Assembly (NCBI RefSeq): GCF_021018895.1
Contig: NC_079364.1
Coordinates: 5,852,401 to 5,916,400 of the forward strand
Reading direction: 5' to 3'
Origin: Seriola aureovittata
Taxonomy: Eukaryota > Chordata > Actinopteri > Carangiformes > Carangidae
Length of the DNA: 64,000 nucleotides
The notes under the pieces were generated by a model. It was not told where the DNA came from. It searched no databases and saw nothing but the letters and a program-made list of their open reading frames with translations. Positions within the stretch are counted from its first letter, which is position 1. Each line of letters begins with the position of its first letter. Made by a program: the position numbers and the translations under genes. Shown here one piece after another: positions 37,455 to 50,900 of the stretch.

Positions 37455-38530
37455 TTCACTCACTGAGCAATTTAAAAGGAACACCATACGAACACAGGGT
37501 AGTTCCTGCCTTTGCCAGCCTCAGTTCTTCTTGTTGGAAACTTTCCTTTGAGATTCTGGTCCACGGTGACATGGCTGCCTCACATCATTCCTGCAGATTC
37601 GTCAGCTGCACATTCAAGCTGCCAGTCTCCTGTTCTACCACATCACAAAGCTGTCCTACTGGATTCAGGTGTGCTGGCTGAGGAGGCCACTGAAGTTCAC
37701 TGAACTCATGTTTGTCAGTCTGAGACCACTTTTACTTTGGGACTTAGTGCTTTATCCTGCTGAAAATAGCCATTAGAAGATGGTAAAGGGATGCACATGG
37801 TCAGCAACAATACTCAGGCTGCGGCTTTCAAACCATGATTGATTTGTGTTAAAGATCCCATATTTTACACTCTCTCTGAGCCTCTCTTCTGATTGGCTGA
37901 CTGTTTTCTGAGTGATCGCATTAAAAAATATATCAGATTTCAGGTAAACACTCTGAGAAACCAAATCCTGCAAGATTGAACGGTGGGTCCAGGTGGGCTG
38001 CGCTTGGGGCGTGGCTTAGAGCGGCGACCGCTTTGTTGTGACATCACAAAGTTACAGAAGTTCGTTTTAAGGCTCAGTTTCTGAATTGCATTTCTCTGTC
38101 GACTGAGCACTTTGATACTTTCACAGTATTAATACAGAACATAGACCTGCTTTATGATCCAAAAAAACACATGGAAATCTCTATCTGACAGGAGTGGAAC
38201 CTGAAGTGGTCTTCTGCTGATGTCGTCCGTCCATCCTCAGGGTTTCACGTGTTGTTCATTCTGATGCTTTTCTGCTCACCACAGTTGTAAAGAGTGGTTA
38301 TCTGAGTTACCATAGGCTTTCTGTCATCTCCAACAAGTCTGACCACTCTCCCCTGACCTCTCTCCTCTTCCACAGAGCTGCTGCTCACTGGATGAGACTG
38401 TTGTGTGTGAAAATCCCAGGAGATCAGCATTTTTAGAAACACTCAAACGAACACATCTGGGCCCCACAAAAACATGTCACGTTCAAAGTCACTGACATTT
38501 CCCCTCATTCTGATGTTTGATGTGACTGTA
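37455..38530 (-). pseudogene. Decayed Tc1-type transposon with transposase remnants, split by another repeat
   Basis: The left edge (CTGAGCAATTTAAAAGGAACACC, around 37459) resembles a Tc1-type terminus. Minus-strand translation gives fragments of a Tc1 transposase: LSIVADHVHPF near 37790-37810 and, further upstream in the gene, DDRKPMVTQITTLYNCGEQKS near 38275-38345. The order and orientation are right for one gene read on the minus strand, but it carries stops and frameshifts. The central catalytic section is gone, and its place is taken by a copy of repeat R4 (37849-38182). No function is possible. Confidence 0.8.
37849..38182 (-). mobile_element. Non-autonomous DNA element family R4, copy 2, nested in Tc1 remnant
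   Basis: The plus strand begins TTAAAGATCCCATATTTTAC and ends near ACACATGGAAATCTC. The reverse complement aligns with 55003-55360 and 10475-10757, sharing GTGAAAGTATCAAAG, TTCTGTAACTTTGTGATGT, AAGCCACGCCCCAAGC and GTCAGCCAATCAGAAGAGAGG. The element sits where the middle of the Tc1 transposase should be, so it inserted after the Tc1 copy, probably with or before a deletion. Confidence 0.8.
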
Positions 38531-41500
38531 GGTTAGTCATCTTGTGTTATTGTTACTGATATTTGTAAACAGTTTGGATTTCAGATCCAAAGCCTGTCTT
38601 ATAGACTGAATACTAAGCGTGTGTAACAGGGTTTCCTATTTAAAGCCGCTAATTACTATTACCACTACAGATTTGTTAATTACATTTCATAATAAACGGC
38701 AGTTCACATCCAGCTACATTTTTCTCCGAGAGTAAACCAACTAGCGGATAGCATTTGGTTTGACACCCTCTGCAACAGCTTGCTCCCTCTGGAGCAGGAA
38801 ATAGCTGCGGTATGATAAGACAGAAGGGAAATTAAGAGCCATTAATACCTGCTGTTAGCAATGAACCACCTCGATAGACTGTTTTAATGCATTTTCCACA
38901 CTGCTGGATTTTGACACGTAACGTCGTCTGGGAGGGAGTTAGGTGTGTGTTTTTGGAAATCACATCAGCAGCAGAAATCTTCCTGGAGAAGTCTAGCATG
39001 CACTTGCTTTGTTCTCACAGAATGTAAACAGAATTCACCTGCTGTGACATGTTAAGTGCCCCGCGAGAAACCATTACTCCGAGTTATACTGCAATTACCA
39101 TGAATGAATTTTAATTAATTAAAGACTGATCAAGCTGACTCTACAGTTGTCTTTTAAATCCACACACAGTCAGTGGAAATAGATGCAGTTGGACGTAAAC
39201 AGAGTAGGACGTTCTGTCCCTTGTGAGTCAAAATGCCCCAACACATTCAGTGATTGGAGGTCCCTGAGGACGACATGAATGGCGGTCTGAGCGCTCACCA
39301 CTGGCTGCGAGGGATAATGAACATCTACAAACAGGAAAATTGTTTCTGTAAACACATAAGGGAACACGCGTCACATCTCTCGTATCATCTCTGTCTCTTA
39401 AAAACTCGATACCACAGAGCGAACATAGATCCGCTCACAGTAGATCGCATTTCTTTCTATGTGCTGACGATATCTGTATCGTCAGTAAATAGACTGCTGA
39501 CTTAACGAGGTGGATTTCCAATGCATCCACTGACCCTTCACTAAGCCCAGATCTCCCTTTAGTTACTGTTGCTATGCCTGTTAAACTTTCTCCTGCAGCA
39601 CTCTACGTACCCAGATTGGAAAATATTTAAAAAAGAATGATGATATAGATATATACAGAAGACAAACTTGATTTAATAGCAGGTGGATTTCATCATCTGT
39701 AGAGAATTGGCACGTTATTAGCTATTACATTATTTTCTTGGGTTACCAGACCACGTTAGAGAAAAGACAAGTCAAAACGAGACCTCATAAGCTCAATGAG
39801 CTGGTTTCAGACGTTTACCTGTTTGCTCTTCTCCTACTTTCTGTACTCACATAAACACTATTTTAATACAGCTGAATTCACAATGAAGCTGTTCCCATTT
39901 ACACGTCTTTCTGTTTCTGTTGTCGGAGCAGAAACAGAACAAGTGTGAAACATGGCCCATTAAAACTGCATGTTAACCAGCAGTCACTTTTCCAAGCTGC
40001 TGCTAAAATCCTGATTTTTATAATCACGACGTCGTCTGACAAAATGGAAATCATAGAAATGTAGAAAAGTTAGAAGCAATAGAATAACTTTCTTATCTTG
40101 TCTCTCACACTGTGGAGTCATAGGAGTGAATAAATAAAAAAAGAATAAACCTGTAAAGGAATGAGAAATTAAATGTGGAAATATGAACAGGGATGAACAG
40201 AAGAAAAAATAACTCAATTGAAAACGTGGAATTATAAAGAGAAATAAATAAAACAATTAAAAAAATGCATTTGCTTTTACTGTATAGCTTTTGCTTTTAG
40301 AAGACGAGGAAGAAGAGAAGCAGCATTGTTCTTATATTGCAGTAACCTGATAGTCCTGATATCGTGGTAAATAATAAGAAATCTATTTCTTTCTAAGAGA
40401 GCGATGCCCAGATGTTCCTCATAAAATAAACATGCAGAGTTACTTTGACAACACAAACCATGAAGCATAAATCTAACCCCTGTGTTGTTTGTCCAAGAGC
40501 GAGGGAATCGTTTTTTTCTCACTCTTACTGCAGCCCAACGTACAAAGAGCCAATCCTTGACAAACCTGCCATGGCTGGTTAAAGTTGCTAGATTATGATT
40601 GGGCAACCACTGTCTGCAAGAGGAACTCAGTAAATGGTCGATTCCCTGGTGACTAGAATATACAGTTATGTGCCCAATTTATTAATCTTCTCATTTTCAC
40701 TTCACCGGTTTTTGTTATTTTTAGTGACATCCAAAATAGACTCCTATAGAGAAAATGCCAGGACCCTTAGGCCGTTTTAAATGAAAGCAATTCAGGGTGA
40801 AATAAAATCCCCAGGATGTCTTTTACTGCATGAAGGTGTGCAGAGGATCGCATGGATACAGGAAGAAAATGAGAAGAGGAGAAAAATTCAAATGTTTTCT
40901 CAAAGTCAGTGGAGTGTGCAGGTCTCCTCTGTTATTGAGCAAAGATAGAGCTTCCACGCTGCTCTCCAGGGGCTCTCTGATAGGCTGGCTCGCTGCCAAC
41001 ATGTTACCATGCGAAATAATGCTAACAGAGACAGATCGCCTCCAACACCACACAACACATGGTGCATCTGAGTGCTGCTTTAGTGCAGTACCAACATGCA
41101 AAATCCGTGCTGGCTGTTGACTTTAGAGGCTTTACAGAACAAACTTTCCCTTCCCAAAGATCTCGTTAAAGCAATACTTTGACCATCATCATGGGAAACA
41201 TGTTTGTGTGTTTTCTTATTAGGAGTTTGGTGAGAAGATCAGTTTCATCTCTGCGGTCGATAGAGAGTTTCCTCTGGGTGTTTAGCTCGGCACAGAGACT
41301 GGAAGCGGCGTAAACTGGTGTACTGGTTCGAAAGCCGCACGTGTGAGAGAAATATTCCTGCTTAACAAGCAGATGGTTTACACCCTGGATCTGTTTACCA
41401 GCAGCATCTCAGAAGTCCTGTCCTCTGTGTGAAGTTTGCTGGCTTGACATATTTCTAGAACAAAACTGAGCTCTACGGGCGGCTGGAGTCTGAAGCTGCG

Positions 41501-43226
41501 TTCAGAGGCACTGGATGAAAAGATGCGATCCTATCTCCTGGATTTTTGGACGTTTCTAAACTGAATCATATTTGTTTAAGGTTCGACTGGTGCTCTTTTT
41601 ATTACGTCATCTTGCATTTTCTGCTGCTGCTGTTTATCTCGATGAACCAACTCTTAATATTCCAATAACAGTGGTGGATGGAAATGCACATTCATTTGCA
41701 TTTTGCTTTTGGTCAATTTCCTGAAATTTCTATAAAAATGTTGCACTTCATTTGGAAAGAAACTACTACTGCAGTGAGTATTGTCGTGATAACTGCTCAG
41801 CGTGGTAAAATACTGTTTATTGGCTGGATCTTAAGAGCGGGGCCAGACCTATAATCACATCGCTGACTGACTGACTGAGCGATCATATTTTAACCATTGT
41901 TAAGCCGAACGAGTTGGAGGTTGCTTGACCTTTGCACTGCGAACACAAAGCACTCCAGGTTCAATTTGCCTTTTGTCATTGTATTATAGTCCTGCCAGAG
42001 TCAGATCACATGGCCGCTGGTTACATCAGCGTCCACCATGAAACACACAAAGAGCTGAAACCAGCTGACACTAGGAGGAATGGGAATACGTTACGACCCG
42101 GTCCAGCCATATACTAGGTTTTGATCTAGTCTTGTTGTAGTGTGCATTCTTTGTGCGTGTGTGTTGGCCTCTGACAAGCTGTGAAACCGTGTTGATGAAT
42201 TACTCAAACTGAACTTCCCAGATCATATTTGATGTTGTCACCAGAACCTGTAAAAACACACACAGGCACCATCAGTGTAAACCCTGGTTGCTCTCTCACT
42301 TGTGTCTCCCATTCAAGATGTAACTTCAGCACACAGCAGTGACAACTCAGCCTCACTCTGATACCACCCTCTGGCCAATTTTTCCATTTCCATTTCCATG
42401 ACAAGCCCTTGGAGGGAAATTTGCAATTTTGCGATTTTAAATAAAAGTGACTTGACTGCTAAGAAGGCACAAGAACCAAGCCAACTTTGGACCTGAACTT
42501 TTATCCATCTCACAGTGTATTTTTTCTTTTATAATGAGCAGTGCAGCCTCACAGAGCTGCTTCCATCGCTGCAGACCATTGTTCAAATTTCTCAAATGGA
42601 TCTACTCTCAAGCTGAGACTTGGCAAAAACAGGTATTGGTTTTTCTGATACTGCAGTAACCCTTGTGGCACATTGCCGCCCTGTTCGCCTGCGTTCTGCT
42701 CCATCACACTGATCAGAGCTGACAGGAGCATCTGAAGCCACTGAGCCTCAACCATCCTCAACTAGCAGCTATCGACTGGATGGTCATCAAGACTCTCGGG
42801 CACCTAAATTAGACGTTGTGCACGCACGCACTAATGCAAAAAAAAAAAAACAAACCCCACAATTCTTGCAGTGCAAACCTCGTTAAAGAATAAATCAAGT
42901 CTAAATGAGGCAGGGCAGAAGAATCACTGTTGCGCTACATGTCTGGCCGGACCCCAGTTAGGACTGTCCGAGCAGGTGTTTCCAGTCAGCGCTCGAATGC
43001 AAAACAGCTGCTGTGAAAGAATGGAGGATCCTCTAACGATGATAATTATCAGCTACAACCCTTTTGAATCATTTTTTCCGCCGTTAAAATAGCAAAAAAC
43101 ATGGACATGCCCTAAATGCACTTGCACCACGCACTTCAGACCGTGCGCTTTGGATCATTAAAATAGTTCCCACTGGACGCGTTGACTCGCTCAGCCCTTC
43201 TTTGCCCTTCAGAGTCCGCAGAGCTG

Positions 43227-43228
<2 letters not shown>

Positions 43229-43303
<75 letters not shown>
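43229..43303. repeat. (TG)n microsatellite
   Basis: A pure TG tract of about 75 bases, one of the longest in the window. Confidence 0.97.
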
Positions 43304-43304
<1 letters not shown>

Positions 43305-43539
43305 CAGGGCCGGTTCACTGCTCAGTCACAATGTGTAATCAGCTGACATGAAAAGTATCTTATGATGAAGCCGAGTGTTAACTGTTTTATTTCATCAAAT
43401 ATTCTCTGCTTCTCCATCCTTAAATGAATTCCAACAGGACGCCTTATTGTCAGCCTGAGCACAGTGTGAACCTGTTGTACTCAGCTGCGGGTTTTACATC
43501 GAGGTTAGAGTGAGTAAGTCGACCAAACATGCGACTGCG

Positions 43540-43566
43540 GAGAGAGAGAGAGAGAGAGAGAGAGAG
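43540..43566. repeat. (GA)n microsatellite
   Basis: A pure AG tract of about 27 bases. Confidence 0.95.
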
Positions 43567-44576
43567 TTGTTGAGGTGCTTTTTGTTCCAATTACTCAAAT
43601 GTCACTGGAGAGGTCGTTGTATTTCACACATTATCAACAACAGATCCTGACTGCGGCCGCATTGCATTCTGGTCCTTTCCCTGCCATTCCTGTGGGAGTA
43701 GAAATTGGTCTGTGTGTCGGTTTCCCCCAGTGTGGTTTTACTTTTGTGCAAAATATATGGCTTCAGAGAAACTCTGAGGGACAGACTCCAAACACAGGTG
43801 TTTATCACTCAACTTTTAGATGTCTGAAAACACTGCAGCTGCTCTAGAAATACTTCAAGTCGCTGTCAGAGGTGGAAGAAATATTCCAGTCATTTATTGT
43901 GTGGTCTCCCTACACTCAGAAATGTGTTTTATTGTTACTTAACTTGAATGTTTGACTGTCACTGTGCAGAATGAAGAATGTGCCTTTAGCCAATCACTCA
44001 TAAGCTGTCAAACCTTGAAAGAGTTCTCTCTCTCTGCTGTCATTCAGCTGTCGTTTCAGCACCGCAAGGAATCTGCGACCCACCTCCACCCCTTCACCAC
44101 CTCGACCGCAGATGCCTGACAGTCTCCAATCAAATCATCCGGGCAGAAGTTTCCCTCTAATGAAAGACGTCTTGGCTCTGGGGTAAGTTTCCTCTAATAG
44201 GAAGCACCTTACTCCTATGGACCGTTACCCGTGGTGATCCACTTCCAAAGTCTGTTCCTTCTGTTCACTATAAACTCCATTTTAATTCAAATTTCTCATT
44301 ATTCGTCTCTCCGGTTTGAGCTACTTTGAAAGCTAATTGTTGTCCAGTAAGTAACTAACACACGTGAGCTCCGAAGCCTCGAGGGCACAGATGCTGAGAA
44401 CGGACGTCTTGTTCAGGAGTTCAACTTTTGAATTTGCATATAAAGAGGAAGCTAATTGAACTTTTTGCAGGAAAACCATGTCAGCCTAAAATTATTACTG
44501 TTTAAATCAGAGTGCTTTTATATCTAATAAAAATGCAGCATTAAAACATTTTACTGAAAAAAAAAAAAAAGCTGCA

Positions 44577-44598
44577 TTAATTAATTAATTAATTAATT
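44577..44598. repeat. (TTAA)n microsatellite
   Basis: Five to six TTAA units directly after a 16-A run. GCTGCATT just before it is the inverse of AATGCAGC at 44532, giving a small inverted pair. Confidence 0.85.
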
Positions 44599-44724
44599 GG
44601 CTGCTTTACTGCAACAAGCTGAAAACACAACTTATCTAGTGGTTAAAGCAGCGTGCCTGTTTGCATACGCAGCAGATGTTTGTGTTCACATGATGAATGT
44701 AAGTCCAATATTCTCTCTCTTTTA

Positions 44725-44900
44725 CCTCTGTTTATTTATTTGGATCCCCAGTAGGCAATTAGCGAAGAAGCAGCTACTCTTCCTGGTGTCAAATCACTCG
44801 AGTTAACATTATGCAAAACAATAATGGAATTAAAAATCGAGCAAGAAAATAACGACAAAAACAAACAACAATAAAACTACTAATAGAAATACTGAACAAA
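44725..44900 (+). repeat. Teleost interspersed repeat fragment
   Basis: TTTATTTGGATCCCCAGTAG ... GCAGCTACTCTTCCTGGTG is a recognisable variant of an abundant fish repeat end usually reading 'ttatttggatccccattagc...cagctactcttcctgggg'. It is followed by A-rich sequence. The family is not named. Confidence 0.5.
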
Positions 44901-45587
44901 TTGACAAGCAAAGCTAACTCAAAAAATGACCGTATCACTCAAAACAAAGTATACAGTGACTGAAGATAGATAGATAAATAAATAAATAAAATGAGGTTAA
45001 AAATGAAAAAAAACATCTGTTTTTTGGATTTAGGGACATTTTTGTCTCTTCAGCTGCTGAACTGTGTTCACAAGCTAGTCGCTAACCGTGTCTATCTGCT
45101 GTTTGCTGCTGGGCAAGAAACATAGAAGTCAGTTTGAAAAAATCCTGAATGATTAAACACTGTTTTTTTTTTTTTTACACGCTGTTTTTACTCCATGAAT
45201 AACTGAACAGCTGATGTGTCTGTCAAGTTTTATCCATCTCATTTTTTTCTTGCTTTAGAGAGCAGGTATCAGCACTTTAAGTTTGTTGACTTTATGTGAG
45301 TGTATCTTTAAATCTATGCTGTATGAATATATACAGTATATAACAGTTTGGTCCCAAGGTAAATCTCCTGCATGCAGGATCCCCCCCGATCCCTCCGTGT
45401 CTTAAAGAGCTTTACAGAGGAGCAACACTCCTCTCATTATACCTCCATCTGAGACTGTGCTAATGACAGCTCCACAGCCAGCCCAACCTCCACCACATAA
45501 TGAGCTCAAATGAATTGTGCTCACTTCTATGGCAACACTTTGCAGGCTATAACAAAGCAGGAATACTGAGCACAGCCATTCAACCAC

Positions 45588-45588
<1 letters not shown>

Positions 45589-45622
<34 letters not shown>
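45589..45622. repeat. (CA)n microsatellite
   Basis: A pure CA tract of about 34 bases. Confidence 0.95.
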
Positions 45623-45624
<2 letters not shown>

Positions 45625-47488
45625 AGACAAATTAATGGATTAAACAACCACATGAGTTGAATTTTAAGCGAAAGGCCGGACGTGATGGAGAGCGAGATGC
45701 TCAGACATCAAACACCTGCTGTGTTTCAGTTTGCGCCGAGCCGCAGCTCTCGCCATGTGAAGCCGCTCAAACATGAGCATCACGTCAAATGAATCAGACA
45801 AGGACACAGGGTTCGTTTTGTTCATAATGTGTCAGGTGTGTTGACCAGAGTAGAGTAGAAGAGAGCAGACTAGAATAGAATAGATAATCATTACAGATTT
45901 TTTTTTTTTGGTTGCAGAATTAAAAATCAAAGGTATTTCTCTCTGTCGGTTCATTTTGATTGTTTTAGGCTGATTATCTCACTGATGTCTCTCATTACTG
46001 TCCAGATGGCAGAAGATCCGCGTTGTTAAAAGTGTTAATGTTTCTCTCGTCTGAGTCTCCTTCAGTTATTACTTTGTGCTCTGAGCAGTGGAAGGTGTGA
46101 GGAGCAGGATCAAAAGGTGTAGTGATTGTTTTTTGAAGCCTTTTCTTTTTTTTTTTTGCCCTGGGTTTTGCCTCTCAGGCTTCTTACAGGCAGCCCACAC
46201 CTACTCAGACTAGTCAGGGGCTGAAAAAGGCATCCTCCTCTCATCTGTGTTTTTGTAGTAAATAAAATCATTTAATCTAAAATGCAACAGTCCCTCAATA
46301 AATCCTCCTCTGTGAAGGTTATAATGTGTAAACTGGCTTAAGGAGGCGCTGATTCAACTTTATGGTCATTGTGAAGGATGTAGTTTGTGCTGCTGTTGAT
46401 ATAAATGTAAAAGACAAAATAATAGAAACACCTATCTGTATAATGCAATACAGTTCAACTGCACCACCGACTGCAGCTTCCAAAATAACCACGAACTTGA
46501 ATCAACTCCTCTTTAAAACCGTTTCAACACAGGAGATATAAAACTACACTGAGTTGGTTTTGGGTTCGTAAAACCACAAATATATCTTCTTATGGATCAA
46601 CACTAAAATAACAACAATAAAACACTGGAAAAGTAAATAATAAAAATATTGACCTTTTAATTGCTTTCACATCCAAGTGATTTTAGTACAGAATATGGTT
46701 TTAAAAGATTAAGAATATCAGAAATAACTATTCAGATCTTTAAATCTAATTAAAATGATCTCAAAATGGTGATTCTGATTCTAAAACTGACGTCAAACAA
46801 CACGATTATTTTCTTATTTTACAGTCTGTTTTAATTATTCAGTTCACCCTATTGTTTATTTATGGATTGAAATACGTTTGATTCATATCTGTTGCAAGAC
46901 TGGCACAACACAAAGATCTTCACACCCGTGCTACTGTCTGTGGATGATTCCCAAAAGCATTTTGTTTTGATTTTGAATTAAGATCAAGGCAAATCAAAAT
47001 CAGCTGCCAGTGATAAATCAGCTGTTGCAAATCAATTCTTTTGTGTGAGTGTGTGTCCTTGTGTTTGTCTGTGTGTGTTTGTGCCCCGGCGATCATTTGT
47101 TTGATATAAAAACGTTTCCAGGAATAAAAGGCAAGAGGTTAGAGGCTGATTTGTGTCATGACATCACAGATCTCCAGCACGACAGTCTGCGCTGATGCTC
47201 TGTGACGTTTCCTTTCTACTCTGCCGGTGTACAAAGTGCAGGCCCCACAATGGAGCCAGATATGAGATAGGAACGTTAGGATGGCAATATATGCCATACA
47301 TCAGCATAATCTGAAGCCCGCAGGCGGGTTTCCTCGCTCCTCTGAGTCCAATTATAGTGTGTGTTGTGTGAGCAGACGGGCTGTGTTGCAGATCGAGGCC
47401 CTGATCCAGCAGGCACCAGCCACCTCCTCCCAGCCTCGCTCTGACACCCACACACACTCACATATACCCAGCTATAGAAAGGAGGCAC

Positions 47489-47490
<2 letters not shown>

Positions 47491-47519
<29 letters not shown>
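47491..47519. repeat. (AC)n microsatellite
   Basis: A pure AC tract of about 29 bases. Confidence 0.95.
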
Positions 47520-47521
<2 letters not shown>

Positions 47522-48716
47522 GCAGATGATTTGTTCGTATTTAACGAGGCGTGCTGTGCCGCTGCATTGTTGTTTACTCTGTCACATCTTCCCTCAAATG
47601 AATAATTAACAAGGCAGAATTTATTTAATGGTGCGAGTAAAAGCAGGAAATTCACCACCCCACACTTTACTCTTTTGTCGTTCAACCCTGCCTCTGCAAA
47701 CATACATTCACATACTCCTCATTGGATTTGCCTGATTTTCATTCAGTTTGACAGTCGATAAATCATAAGTCCTCCAAAATTACATGCATGAATATTTTCT
47801 GATCTGACGTCCCCATCGACAGTGCTTTCCAAAACCTTTATAAAACTCCAAAATACAGTTTTCTGATCTAACACAGTTATTGTTAAGATCCGGTTCGGTA
47901 ACATAATTAAACCTAAACCAAAAGAAACTAACGTCCCGTTGTCAAAGACGAAACGTTTTATTGTCACATCCATCCACCTTGACGTCACCCGCTCAATTCA
48001 AGAGACTTTAATTGTCCCCAGGGGCAATTTAAAGGGCACATAGAGTAGATATTAAAACACACACAAAAAGAACACACCACCGGTGCAGGACAAACTGTAC
48101 ACCTTAAGAACAACTATGACAGTGACAAAAAAACAAACCATCAACAACGGTGACTCTACACATAAATAACTGACAATTTGTGACACACTTTTCATATTAT
48201 GCTTCAAATGTATGAAAAACAGATTAAGAAAATAAAAAAAATATCTTTTATTAATTTCCCCAGCTTAAATCAATGTGTGTTGTATGTTTTATTGTGCTTT
48301 AGTTGCCACGAGGGAAAACATTTTACTGCAGATTCAGGTTTGTATAATTAATTAACATACAGCACAAAAGAGGAAACTATTTAGTAAAAACTCAGTGAGA
48401 AACCATGAATTACCTTTTAAAAAAACAAAACTGCTGCCTTTGTAGTGGAGCATCTTTGTTCTCGCAGGCTGCCAAGGTTGTGGAGGTTGGAGGTTGGAGG
48501 CGGGAAACCGTGGCAGATAAAAGGGAACAAAAATGATGTGTTTTAATAATCGTGTCATTACAGTGTGATCGTGCGGGGCTTAGCGCTGTGTGGCCCTGTG
48601 GAGTCTTTAAAGCCACTGATCAGAGGCCCCGAGTCTGTCATGACACCCAGTGGGAGAAGGATATTGCTCAGTGCTGAGGACATTCTTCCTCTACCCATCC
48701 CCCCCCCCCCACCACC

Positions 48717-48741
48717 ACACACACACACACACACACACACC
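48717..48741. repeat. (AC)n microsatellite after poly-C
   Basis: An AC tract of about 25 bases preceded by a run of about 12 C and ACCACC. Confidence 0.9.
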
Positions 48742-49529
48742 TTCCCACCTCACTTTGATATATCTTTTACATGAACTGTCGCTCTGTCCGTCACCCTCCG
48801 TCTCTCTTCACCTCTCTGCTCCTGTCTTTGTGTTTCCCAGGTGCTGTATATTTGTGGTGCAGAATCAGAATCAGGTCAGATCCCAAACACCAGACCTCCC
48901 CTCCGTCTCCCTGCCTCCATCTCCATCACCCTCCTCCATCCCCTCATGTACCCACCTGACATCTTTGCTTGCTCGACACACAGCATCACTCTCTCTCACT
49001 TTATGGCTCCCACCTCCCTCCTCTTTTATTTCTTCCATCCCAGCATCTCCCCCTCCCCCCTCCCTCCCCCTGGCTGTCCATCCATCCATCTATCTATCCA
49101 TTAATCCATCTTTTCCAGTCCCTCATGAAGCCAATCCCATTTTCACCCTGGAAGAGAGAAACACCTCTGAGAAGAGTGTGTGAAGGTGTGAGATGGGGAA
49201 AGCGAGACAGACCGTGGAGAGAGAGAGAGAGAGGTAAAGAGGCATCAAAACAAGATGGGCCAAAAAATTTGGATTGGTTTTGAACATGAGGGAGACAGAA
49301 AGAGAGGAAGTTGTTAGTGTCAGTTTTTAAAAGCTGGAGCTCTTTTCTCTCTGTGATCTGCTGACTACAGACACACTGGTGCAGAAATATCCGACTCATA
49401 TTGACCAGTAGGTGCTGTCCGTCGCTGAAATGGTTCCCTCCAGGAAAACAGCCTGGAACAGTTCACTGTCTGCGTGCAATGACCAGCCACACCATTAAAA
49501 CCAGTTGGCAGTTTGAATGTTGTGGCTGC

Positions 49530-49800
49530 GCAGTGTAAGGCTGAAGGGAGCAGCAGGTTAGCTTACCTTAGCGCCCAAGCTGGAAACGGGGGTAAACTTT
49601 TAGCATGTCTCTGTCTGAAGGGATCGAAATCTGGAGAGAAAAAACAAACATATTTTTCACTCAGGTTTTTATACAGATTAGACAAACGAGATTCAGTGTG
49701 TTAATTAGCTCATTTTTTAGAGGCGTTGGAAGGTGTATTTCCTGACTTTGAACAGATCTAAGCTCGCTGTTTCCTCCTGCTTCCAGTCTTCATGCTACGA
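49530..49800. repeat. Fold-back type teleost repeat
   Basis: The left arm contains GGTTAGCTTACCTTAGCGCC, AAGCTGGAAACGGGGG and TGTCTCTGTCTGAAGGGATC. The right arm contains TTAGAGGCGTTGGAAGGTG, TTTGAACAGATCTAAGCTCG and CTGTTTCCTCCTGCTTCCAG. The right arm reads as a diverged inverted version of the left. A related arm lies at 12310-12480 (GGTGCTGGTAGGTGGATTTT, CTCCCTGCTTCCAGTG). It is non-coding. Confidence 0.5.
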
Positions 49801-49850
49801 TCTTCTCATCGAACGCTCAGTAAGAAAAAGGAAAATATCAAACCATTGCT

Positions 49851-50450
49851 TTAAAGCAATAATATGTAAGTATGTATGTTTTATATATTTTAGAGTTGTG
49901 TTCATACATTATCACAAATGTATCCCTCAAATCTCAAACTCAGAGAAATGTGTGATTTTAAGTCACAGTCCGTTACATTTGGTCGCCCAGTCAATGATGT
50001 CATATCCTCTATGTGCATGTGTCGTGTTGTAGTCGCCTGCCAGAAGCTCAAAATTGACTTTTTTTTTTCCAGTTTTAAGACTCATAAACTTTCTACATCT
50101 TGGTCGTTTTCAACTATATATTCTAACCAGATGAAGGATTTTAGTCATCGGGCGTCTGGATCTGAAGCTATCAGAGAAAAAAAGCTGAGTAAATGTGAGC
50201 TGCTCAGCTCCCAGCCGTTGGAGACGTCATGTATCTGCCGAAGGGCGTCGGAAAATCTCAGATTTTTAGAATGAAACTGCTTCATTCATTGTTTCTGACG
50301 GTTTTAATCCTCTGGTCCATTTGTTATGGAGAGGGCACCTCTGAAAGTCTGGTTAACAAGTTATCAAAGAAACAATCTGAACTAAGGTTAGCAGCTTCTA
50401 ACCTTTCCCTGATGCCTCGTGTCGGCCGTACAGCGTCGGACAAACACTGG
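49851..50450 (+). repeat. Dispersed repeat family R1, third copy
   Basis: This aligns with the reverse complement of 4501-5310 and 19839-20648. It is clearly more diverged from them than they are from each other, so it is an independent dispersed copy of the family and not part of the segmental duplication. Confidence 0.7.
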
Positions 50451-50900
50451 GTTTAAATGTGAAACTACTTGTTTTTTGACTTCGTTCTCTGCTCAGGTCG
50501 CCATTACTCCACTGAATCTTTACATAGATAATAGTTTCCTGCAATATTATTGTTTGAAATCTCATGTATATATAACCTATAAGTCTCAATATGCATGTTT
50601 TTTTATTAATTCACCAACTTTTAAAAACCGTTTCAGCCGAGGGATTTTTCCCTGGATACTCTACATATTAAGGCACAACAAGAAGTTTTTTTTTTTTTTT
50701 TTTTACTTCTTTAGCAACTTTTGACCAAAAAATATCAGCATCAGGTTTCAAATTGATGTCGAAGTCCAGAAAACACAGAACAGCTCTGTTATTCAGGTGA
50801 CACTATCAGGTAGCTCAAACAGAAAACCTCTGTTGTCCAGGAGCTCCGGCAACAAACTACCCAATTAGAGCTGAGTCTCGACGTGAATGAATGTGTTTTC

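Larger units (their letters stand above)
38531..49529. other. 11 kb gene-free interval
   Basis: No exon was recognised. It contains TG (43229-43303), GA (43540-43566), TTAA (44577-44598) and CA (45589-45622, 47491-47519, 48717-48741) tracts, a repeat fragment at 44725-44900, and a C/T-rich region at 48780-49120 that generates spurious open frames. A short stretch near 40003-40047 (AAATCCTGATTTT...CACGACGTCGTCTGACAAAA) recurs at 63100-63137. The interval 38640-38900 is free of obvious repeats and rich in homeodomain-like TAATTA/TTAATTA words, a possible conserved non-coding element. Confidence 0.7.

Noticed and set aside
42549..42761. 70-codon minus-strand frame followed by a further frame at 42313-42513.
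   Set aside because: It reads like normal-complexity protein, but I recognise no family and found no convincing splice sites linking the pieces.
48650..49183. 177-codon plus-strand open frame.
   Set aside because: It is a proline/serine-rich translation of a C/T-rich region and a CA tract, with no domain or codon pattern of a gene.
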